NCBI GenBank assembly: GCA_001936135.1 | Contig: CP012810.1 | Location: 2,294,001 to 2,358,000, forward strand | Length of the DNA stretch: 64,000 nucleotides | Origin: Saccharomycopsis fibuligera x Saccharomycopsis cf. fibuligera | Lineage: Eukaryota > Ascomycota > Saccharomycetes > Ascoideales > Saccharomycopsidaceae | Direction: 5' to 3' | Shown here: piece by piece, positions 22,292 to 30,961 of the stretch | Position numbering within the stretch: position 1 is the first letter of the stretch | Layout of the letters: every line of letters begins with the position of its first letter | The notes under the pieces: model-generated | Database searches by the model: none | Seen by the model: the letters and a program-made list of their open reading frames with translations, nothing else | What the model was told of the DNA's origin: nothing | Translations under genes and position numbers: made by a program

Positions 22292-24564
22292 GCTATGTCT
22301 GTGGATTTTGATTTGATGTCTAATGAGCTCAACATACCTGCAAGATCATCCAACGTTTCATCCTTTTCCACCTTATTCAGCCTCTTTAACCTTGGCAGTT
22401 CGGCATTAGAAGGGATATCTTCAGGGTAAAATAATAATTTCCAATGGCATGCGATTTGTCTAAGCCGTAGCAAGCAAGTTAACATAAACATAGTATTTAT
22501 AGGCTGTATTGTTGTATCATTAATCTCACCCATAACACCGCTATCACCATCTTCATCATTTTTACCGTTATTCTTGTTTTTCGGAATGAGTCTAGTTTGC
22601 CGGTCAATGCCACTTAATCTTCTCAATTCAGCATCTGTATCAGTCACAGTTGTACCATCTTTAATATTAAACCCCCTTTGAAATGACACCACCGCTATGC
22701 TGCGCACTGCGTTGTAAAACTCCATTTCTTGTTTGCTCAACTTCACATAGAGCCTTTCCACTTTCTTTTTTGGCAAATTTAACTCCACTTTTCCAGCGCA
22801 GTCCTTATTATTCTTTGAGTTTTTATTTTTTGAATCGCCTCTACCATCGCCCATTTTCTCTCTACGAAGCATAAAAACTGGTAGTTCTTGCTTTAGTAAC
22901 GCAATCACTGATACCCATCGACCTAACTTCACTGGCTTACTAACTTTATCTCTCCACACGTCATCGTCACATAACTTACTTTGACGAACAAATCTCAACA
23001 ATGAATGAAGCTCGTCAATACTATTTTGCACAGGAGTACCAGTGAGCCCCCATCGACGATCGGAGCACAATTCATCACAAGCTTGGAATCTCAATGTGGT
23101 TTTATTACGGATTGAGTGAGCTTCATCTAAAATGATCCGATGCCACCATGGTTGGAATAATGGGGATGCTTCCGGGTTACTAGACTCTGAAGTTAATGTT
23201 CCGTAAGTAGTGATAACAACATCGTACTTTCGGAAGCTCTCATAGGATCTTGGCCGCTTGCTGCCATGATATATAAAAGAAGTAAGTTTATTGGATTTAG
23301 TGGTAATCTCACTATGCCATTGGGTGGCTAAAGCAGTGGTGCATACAACCAATGTAGACTTTAAATGATTCGTGGATGCATTGAGGTGTTCTGGCAGGGC
23401 TGGATTGGATAATATTAGGGAAATCATCTGAACTGTTTTTCCAAGTCCCATGTCATCACATAGCAAACCGCCTTTATTTTTAATGGTCTGATTTTCACGG
23501 CTTTGCAAAAACTTTAGACCTTGGACTTGATGTGGGTATAGTTTTACCTTCAAGCCATCAACTGTGCGCTGAGATTCCGGGATATTGTCGTTATTTTCTT
23601 CTTCTTCTTCTTCTTCTTCTTCTTCTTCTTCTTCCTTATCAACTGGAAGAGTAATACTGCCGTTGAGCAAAGCATCAACTAACTCTTTCTCGGTTTTGAA
23701 ATTTTCTGGGTGATCTAAAAATCCAACTCCAGACCGCGTACTGCCCAAGCTAGAACCATCCTTGTCTTGTTCACCAGTTTCGTGCTTTCGGTAATCGGAG
23801 TTTAGCTGAGCTAAAGGGTCTTGTTTGGCATACTTGGTCCAGCGGTCCCCAACATACATGATTCCCGGATGATCCACCCTATCCTGGTATTGTTCTTTGG
23901 GGTTGATTATGGTTGCTTTGGTCTCATATTTGGTCTTATTGTTGCCCTTGATACTACTAAAGCTACTGCCGCTTTTCTTGGAGAATGGGATAGGCCCACT
24001 GCGAAAATTGTTGGTATCCCGGGATGGACCACCAACGGGCAGGGTGGCAAAATAGTCAACGTTGCCGGAAAATTCGCTTTTGCTGAATTCAAAAGTGCTT
24101 TTACGCTGATTTGGCGGTCTGCGACTCTGGGCTTTGTACTTGTAATTAAAATTACCATCTTGCTTAGCATTGGAATTAACATTGCCACTGCTACCAACAT
24201 CATTTTGCTGGCGGCCGTTACCACGATAGTGGTCTGGAGGTGGATGGGAACGCGAAGCGTAGCCATGCTTGGCGCGCGCTCTAGCTGACTCTGGCCGCAC
24301 AAACAAACGAGCGTAGTGCTGCGGCACTGTGTTGTGTTTCTGATACGAGACAACGTTATTGTGGCCAGAGTACTCAGAGTGGCAATTGGAATGGCCGGTG
24401 GATGGCTTTTGTGTTGTCGTGTGGCTGTCCTGAAAGCTGTTTGAATTGATGCCAGAGTCGTTGGTCGGCAGAGCTGTGGTGTTCTTGGTGATGGCGGTAG
24501 TCTTCTCATTGCCGTCAAGGGACAACGAGCCCAAGTTCCCGGCCAACGCATTAATGTCAGACAT
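21691..24564 (-). CDS. SNF2-family DNA translocase, Rad5/16-related, without RING finger
   Basis: ATP-dependent DNA translocase of the Rad5/Rad16/Uls1/TTF2 region of the SNF2 superfamily. The 957-residue protein has a 300-residue disordered N-terminus, a Glu run followed by the ATPase: LYPHQVQGLKFL, Walker A DDMGLGKT (about residue 368), DEAH (about 478), WGLTGTPVQN, then the second RecA lobe with IIFSQF, CSLKCGSLGLNL, MFWNPQVHEQAIDRVYRIGQ. The segment between the lobes, where Rad5, Rad16 and Uls1 carry a C3HC4 RING, instead holds charged linkers and LTCLLRLRQIACH with no Cys/His array. Poly-Ser and poly-Glu runs come from trinucleotide repeats. The first ATG at 24564 (MSDINALAG) is used; upstream the frame has only a TTG. 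The exact orthologue is not recognised; roles in repair or transcription termination are possible. Confidence 0.92.
22257..22291 (+). repeat. GAT trinucleotide repeat coding poly-Ser in the SNF2 gene
   Basis: About eleven GAT units on the plus strand, read as TCA on the gene strand, giving a run of 12 Ser between the two helicase lobes. Confidence 0.9.
23599..23634 (+). repeat. CTT trinucleotide repeat coding poly-Glu in the SNF2 gene
   Basis: About eleven CTT units on the plus strand, read as GAA on the gene strand, forming the acidic run just before the ATPase domain. Confidence 0.9.
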
Positions 24565-24906
24565 GTTTGGGACCAGCGAGCGCAATGGGCTGAATTTGTG
24601 CTGGTGTGAGTGGAAGATGGAAGGTAAGGACTGGTGATGATGATGATGATGATGATGATGATAAATATGCTCGTGATGTAAAAAAAAAAAAAAAAAAAAA
24701 AAAAAGTATTGATTCGTGACGCACTTAAACGCATTCTACTGTACAGTCCATTACCGCGGATCTCTGCCGTTGCCTTGGTTGCTACGCAGCTTCACCACCC
24801 TATATAAATCAACGGTTTGCCATGCACCGCCCTCAATTCCAACACATTTGCCATCAAAACCATTCTCAATTCTCATCCACAATTGATCATATAGCGCATA
24901 CATATC
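24565..24906. promoter_or_regulatory. Divergent promoter SNF2-gene / GH5 gene
   Basis: 342 bp shared by two divergent genes. It contains a (GAT)n run at about 24634-24660, a 26-bp poly(A) tract at 24680-24705 likely to exclude nucleosomes, and a TATATAAA box at 24801-24808, 99 bp before the GH5 ATG. Confidence 0.6.
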
Positions 24907-26412
24907 ATGGTCTTCAACAAGCTCAAGTACAACTTCCAGGACTACGACTACGAACCTGCTCTGCCTGCCGTCAACCCAGGCTCTGTCCCAACCCAGCGTC
25001 AGATCTACCAGTCCCGTCAGCAGTTTGGTGTGAACTTGGGCAGTATCTTCATTCTCGAAAAGTTTATACATGATAGCTTCTTCATCGAAGATACCAATGC
25101 CGAATTAGAGGCAATCACTGCTCAAGTGAAGCAGAGTGGTACCGACAAGACCCGCCAGGCCCTCGAGGAGCATTGGACCACTTTTATCAACGATGACGAC
25201 TGGGCTTGGTTGCAATCAGTCGGTGTTACTTCTGTCAGAGTGCCAGTAGGCTACTGGGAAATTGACGGCGGCAGATTTGCTGATAATACTCCATTCGAAC
25301 ACATTGCCAGTGTATACAAGAATGCTTGGAAAATTTACAAGCTGCACTACATTGAAAAAGCAGCTCAACATAACATCTCGGTGCTTGTTGACATTCACGC
25401 CTTGCCAGGCGGTGCTAACACTGGTGATCACTCTGGTCAAACCCTTAGTGAACCAGGATTTTGGGGCTCCAGCAAATACCAACTCTGTGCCTTAGATGCC
25501 ATCAAGTTCCTCGCTGATGACTTAAAACAGTACGACAACATTGCCGGCTTGCAAGTCGTTAACGAAAGTGTCTATGACGACCCAGGTACCGCTCAGTCCA
25601 AATACTACAAAGCAGCAATCCACAAAATCAGAAAAAGAAACCAAGAAATTCCGATTGTTATTTCGGATGGCTGGAACCCAAATCAATGGGTCGAGTGGGT
25701 CAAACAAGGTGAGCAGCAATTAAATAACGCTGACCTTGGTGTGATATTAGATGTCCACATTTACCGCTGTTTCAGTGATGATGACAAAAACAAAGACCCG
25801 GATACCATTATTAATGAGCTTGAAAGCACAGTCCTTAATGATGTCAATGGCCAAGCTGATGTCATTGTTGGCGAATACAGTGCTGTGCTTGATGGCGATA
25901 CTTGGAATAAATTGCAAGGTGACCGTGGTCAAAAAGTTAGTGAGTATGCTAGCACCGAAATCCGTCTTTTCAACCAACGTGCCAGTGGTTCTTATTTTTG
26001 GACTTACAAGTTCCAGCATGGTGATGGTGGCGAATGGGGGTTTGTTCCTATGGTTAATTCTGGAGCTTTGCCTAAGCGCCCAACTGCTCCTACAAACTTC
26101 CCATCCGCTGAAGAAAGAGATCAAGTATTGCAGCAAAAACTTGATGAACATTCCAATTATTGGAATGGGGCTAACCCTAATGAACAATATGAGCACGGTC
26201 GTTATGCGGATGCTTTTTACATTGGTTGGAATGATGCTGCTGAGTTTGCCAAATTCGATGGATCAACCATTGGCCGCAAACATTCTTGGAAAGTTGCTAG
26301 ACGTAATGAACATATTCAACAAAAAGGAGCAAGTCCTTTCTTGTGGGAATGGGATTCTGGTTTTGATGCTGGGGTCAAAGCATTTGAAGAGTTGGCTGGA
26401 TTGGTTCAATAA
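24907..26412 (+). CDS. Intracellular GH5 exo-1,3-beta-glucanase-like protein (YBR056W type)
   Basis: Glycoside hydrolase family 5 member related to yeast exoglucanases but of the uncharacterised YBR056W type, whose length (501 residues) it matches exactly. The TIM-barrel motifs are VRVPVGYWEI, VLVDIHALPGGANTG, acid/base Glu220 in VVNESV, DVHIYRCF, and nucleophile Glu323 in VGEYSAV. The N-terminus (MVFNKLKYNFQDYDYEPALP) has no signal peptide, so the enzyme is predicted cytosolic, unlike Exg1. Both catalytic Glu are present, so activity is possible; the substrate is unknown and could be a glucosylated lipid or protein rather than wall glucan. TATA box 99 bp upstream. Confidence 0.93.
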   Translation: MVFNKLKYNFQDYDYEPALPAVNPGSVPTQRQIYQSRQQFGVNLGSIFILEKFIHDSFFIEDTNAELEAITAQVKQSGTDKTRQALEEHWTTFINDDDWAWLQSVGVTSVRVPVGYWEIDGGRFADNTPFEHIASVYKNAWKIYKLHYIEKAAQHNISVLVDIHALPGGANTGDHSGQTLSEPGFWGSSKYQLCALDAIKFLADDLKQYDNIAGLQVVNESVYDDPGTAQSKYYKAAIHKIRKRNQEIPIVISDGWNPNQWVEWVKQGEQQLNNADLGVILDVHIYRCFSDDDKNKDPDTIINELESTVLNDVNGQADVIVGEYSAVLDGDTWNKLQGDRGQKVSEYASTEIRLFNQRASGSYFWTYKFQHGDGGEWGFVPMVNSGALPKRPTAPTNFPSAEERDQVLQQKLDEHSNYWNGANPNEQYEHGRYADAFYIGWNDAAEFAKFDGSTIGRKHSWKVARRNEHIQQKGASPFLWEWDSGFDAGVKAFEELAGLVQ

Positions 26413-27426
26413 ATTAACCCTAGCTGCAGCTGTCCAAAACAGCTACTTGAGTATTGCTATCGACAAAAGTGTTTACAAACCATAAAAGGAGAGTTTGCGC
26501 ATGTTGTTGACCCGCCACTAAATTAAAATGTTTTTTGTTTTTGTACTTTTTCGCCTTTGCTTCTCTATTCCACTTTGTTAGCTTTAAATATCAAAGTTCT
26601 AGACGGTTTGTTGTTTTGTTACTTTCGTTCTCTTCGTATGGACGGTTAGGATCACTTATGATTATTGACATTCCGTTTCTCAAATTCTTTAGTTTACAAT
26701 TTTTAATCTTTTGATATATTATAGCGCTTATACTATGCCTCGTTGTCCCATAATAATAATATACGTACTCTCTATTGTGTTGACGATATACTGGGTGCTT
26801 TTAAAGTGTTGAACGTAGTACTGCGATTTTGAGTTTGGCTTCTATTAACCTACACGAGTCTCTGCTCTCTCATTGACGACATTTTTCTCTTTCCTAGTTG
26901 GTCATACAAGCTGCAGTCTTCATAGGCAGTCTACCAATCCTCCAGCTAATCGTAAAGCTACAACTCGTGTATTCAGTTTTACGAGAGCTGTCAATTGGCT
27001 AACTTACCATGCAGGGTTCTCATTATGGATGGGACCCGGTAATTTCAGCCGCAAAAAGCGAATCTTGAAAGTATTAAACTCTCATTAGAGTCGGGCCGCA
27101 CAGTGAGATCTATATACTGAAACTCGGTATTTGTGTCTTCTTCTTCGGTGAGTTTGTCTGTATTATATATAACGTTGCGTTATACACCTTTTGTTGAACT
27201 TTCTTTGTTCACATTCCTGGACCCACTTCCACAAAATGCATTGATTTGTTTCCGTGCACACTACACCTAGGCTTTGGAAGTATATATTTATGTATATTCC
27301 GGTAAAGCAAATATAAAGAAAAAAAAAAATAAACACAAACATGACAAAAAGAAAAATAAAAAAAAGTAGTCATAAATTGAAGAACTCATCTTCTAGGTTC
27401 TTGTTTACCTTCTTTTCTCGCCTGCT

Positions 27427-27642
27427 TCAATAAATTCCATTATACCTCCTTCTAGATTCGTACTCAGAGCTGCTATAATAACATCGCTTCATGCAAAACT
27501 TGTGGCGACATCCCCAATTAGAACATAAAATATTTTCTGGGAGTCGTACTATGTAAAGCCCATTTCCTTCACTTTCAAATTTTCTAAACATTTGCTGATT
27601 TTGCAGCCCACAGAGGCAACATTTATATGTTAGTTGTTCCAT
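27427..27642 (-). CDS. Possible small zinc-ribbon-like protein (71 aa)
   Basis: Not recognised as a named gene. The 71-residue frame starts with a true ATG and has the spacing CCLCG (Cys8, Cys9, Cys11) ... Cys40-x4-Cys45-x-His47-x2-Cys50-x3-Cys54. This resembles small fungal proteins with a CCxCG pair followed by CxxCxHxxC. Eight Cys and one His in 71 residues is far above chance for this AT-rich DNA. The C-terminal tail is Tyr/Ser/Arg-rich. There is no neighbour closer than about 1 kb. It could still be a chance ORF or part of a spliced gene. Confidence 0.4.
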   Translation of the reverse strand: MEQLTYKCCLCGLQNQQMFRKFESEGNGLYIVRLPENILCSNWGCRHKFCMKRCYYSSSEYESRRRYNGIY

Positions 27643-28525
27643 GGCAGGATTCTAAAGGTTAAATCTTGGCCTGTAATAAATTTTTTTCTTTTCTTTTTTG
27701 CTTGATAATAAACGGATGAAAATACCAATGTATCTGCACCCGTCTATTTGGTGGCTTCAAAATTTATTTATATTTTAATAAGTCTATTTCGCTAGGGCTA
27801 ACGGAGTTGTTTGTCAAACTGTTGCTTGTCTTTCTTTCCCTTCTGCAGGCATACCCGGAATGGTGCAACCGTTACACTTTAAGTCCTTCTTAAAATGCTA
27901 ACCACCTCATAAAAAGAAGCAGAAATTGGGGATTAACACTTTGGTAAAGATTTAATATATATATATAATTTTTATCAAGAGTATACCAAAAAAGCTGGCT
28001 GTATGCAAGTGACTCATTCTGCACATACACCTCAGGTGTTAATTACCATTCTGCAATTCCTACCATTTATGAACTTCTTCTACTGGTCGACCTCTCGATA
28101 TATCAGATAGCATATGCGATCTTTCATATCGCTTTTCTATTTGAAATTTTGACCCTCCCATTTTATTTGATGTCATACTTTATTGATGAAGAAAATAAGG
28201 CTTGCGTTTTTTCATTCTTTTTGAGATTATGACGATTTTGAATCTACTTAAAGTTTTTTACTTTTACCTTTCAAAGGTGAGAGCTGTTTAAATACAGCAA
28301 ATACATGACTGATTCTTGGTTCAAACAATCTATTTCGCATATGAATTCTTAGTTATAATTTAGAATATATTGACGATGTATCATATGTAAGCTAGAGACA
28401 TTAGTAACATCATTATATGATGAGATTCTAACTTTTGTCCCTAGATTTATATTTAGCATTTAATCACCAACCGCAAGGCTTTGGTACACTCGCACGTTAA
28501 ATTTATTTACATTGGTAGTAGCGAA

Positions 28526-28552
28526 TTTTTTTTTTTTTTTTTTTTTTTTTTT
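28526..28552 (+). repeat. Poly(T) tract, 27 bp
   Basis: Uninterrupted T homopolymer in the 26.4-31 kb gene-poor region. Confidence 0.9.
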
Positions 28553-30961
28553 GAGTCAATCTGAGAAAGAATTACTGAGCTTGGCCCTGAATGCTGTTTT
28601 ATGAGTCAGTTTATGGACTGTCAGTTTCGGTTGTCCTTTTTTTTTTTTTTTTAGAAAAACAGATTTTTTCTTTACCTTAATGCAAGCCGATCTGAACCAT
28701 TTTCAGGTTTCAAGGCACTAATCTTGCCATCCTGCATTAAGTGCAAATGACAACCATTTTTTTTTTTTTTGTTTTTTTTTTTTTGTTTTTTTGATTAGAA
28801 TGTTACTCCTGTTGGTTTCCCAACACTAACGAAGAGTAATACAAGTTCAGGAAAGTTACCGAAAAACACAATTGTGTGACCTTCGGATTCTTGACCCAGA
28901 ACTAAACATCTAATAGTTTGAAATTTGCAAATCGACAATCCATAGCCCCTCATGTTAGCTAATTAATTCAGCTTCCATGCATGAATGCACAGATTGCGCT
29001 TCGCGTACTGAAAAAATTTTTAAGTTTTGCTTTTATTTTCCGCAAAATGTACGAGTAAACCTTATTGTTCCTCAACATCGTTGGTCGTGCGGACGGAGCA
29101 CTTTTTACATTGCACACAAAAAAAAAGGGCAGCTTGAATACTTTGAGAGCCACGCCTTGTCTTTAAATAGTAAAATTTTTTGATTATTTCAAAAAGCAGT
29201 TTTTTATTTCTTTATTTCACTTCCGCGAATAATGTGACAGCTGCTGTACTGAACCCTTTTATGGAAACACATGTATCTGGGTAGTAATATTTCATCAGCA
29301 CCATAGGCTTGCTAATAAGTTTTTGATTCACTGAGCTTATCTAATGGACAATTCTTCTTTAGCTTTCATCAAAGCTTCCTGCATCAGCGCTACACAAGCT
29401 GCTCACCAGCAAAGTTTACAATTTGGGCTCTTACAACAAGTAAGTCATATTAGGGTTAGCATTTCTCTTAGACCAGCAGAATTAAAATTAATTTGAAAAG
29501 AAAGAATTAATATTTTATTGTAATTTTTCCTTTGACGTGTCTTGAAAGAATACATGAGTAGTCTTGCAGGGTCAAATACTTTTGACTAACCTCCAAAAGC
29601 CTTTTGTCGGCCATTTTATAACATACTAAGTATTTACCTATATTATATCTTTATGATGTAAGATCGTATCTTCAAGGTATTAAGTTAAGCATTACAGGAC
29701 ACATTGAGGCCATTACAAGTTTTCAACCAAATAAAATTCAGCTCATGATTACAACGACAGCACAAGTGCCTGTGTATTCCTGATAACCCACTGTAGAAAA
29801 ATAATAGTAATTGTTGAGAATGTTCCAAAGAAATAGTTGGTTTTTTTTTTGTTTTTTTTTTGTTTTTTTTTTTTTTTTTTTTGTTTTACATCCTGTATGG
29901 TCTATATGTAAGGGTTAGCATAAGATAGATTGGAAATAATATTGTTGTTGATCCCGCGTAGATACCACTGTTTACTTAAACTTGTTCAAAATTTATTGCT
30001 TACGAAAGGTAGTTGCTTGAAGAAAACTTAAAAATGCAAAAAATCTTCGAATGAGATCAGTGGGTGTTAAATTTGAGCAGCTCCAGCTCTAAAAAAAAAA
30101 AAAAAAAAAGACCCTGAAACACACAAAAATAAACTGCTCCCTTTTCTGTACCTAAGAAGAAAGTCCCTATTCCTTTTTTCTAATTTGCATCTTCTACCTT
30201 TGATTTAAACACTTACAGTATATTGGTTAAGCAAAATTCAATGTTAGCTAGATTAAAATCGAAATACCATTTGTGTAAGAAACTGCGGGATTAAATAGTT
30301 TGAACGTATGTGACTTTTAAGGGGAGACTCTAACGCGTTTTTTCAAACATGACCTTTGGCCAGGAGACCGAAATATCCTTCTACTCGCATGCTTTTTTTT
30401 TTTTTTTTTTTTTACTTTTTTTTTATTTTATTTCATTTTTTTTTTTTTGAAAGAGTATCACGAGTAAAGCCCTCTCATGTTGAACATGCAACGGTGCATT
30501 AAGCAAAAAAAGCAATCCACGAAAATGGAAACCCAACAAAGTCCCGACCTAAACCGATCACCAATCACGGCATGAAATAACAGTGATGGTGTGGTTATGG
30601 CTGCACGGTAAGAGATGCTCGGAGTTGCCTTCACGAAACAGCAGAAAGTTTTTTGCCGTATTATGTGGCTTACTGAAGTAATTGTTTAGATAAACACTGT
30701 CGTCTTTGTCTCTTGATACCGTACACACAACATCAGTAGTGTCCCATAAGTGCTAAGAGCACTTCACATACTATTTCCATTTTGTCTCCGGCCGGGAAAA
30801 CCAAAGTTGTTTTTGTTTACGATGCCAACCACATCAACAGACCAGAGCAGAGAAGACCAACGCCTTTGACTTACAGCAGTCTACCACTGGCCATGCTATC
30901 AACAAAGCAGGCTGTTCATTCACACTTTTTCACTGTTACCATCAGCTAGCTTGCCGCCGCA

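Larger units (their letters stand above)
26413..30961. other. 4.5-kb gene-poor region
   Basis: Between the GH5 and F-box genes I find one small Cys-rich ORF (27427-27642, minus) and otherwise no recognisable coding or RNA gene. The DNA is AT-rich and contains long homopolymer tracts: T27 at 28526-28552, T runs at about 28637-28652, 28760-28792 and 29841-29882, A19 at about 30091-30109, T21 at 30393-30413. The segment 30480-30960 is less AT-rich and is probably the F-box gene promoter. Confidence 0.6.
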
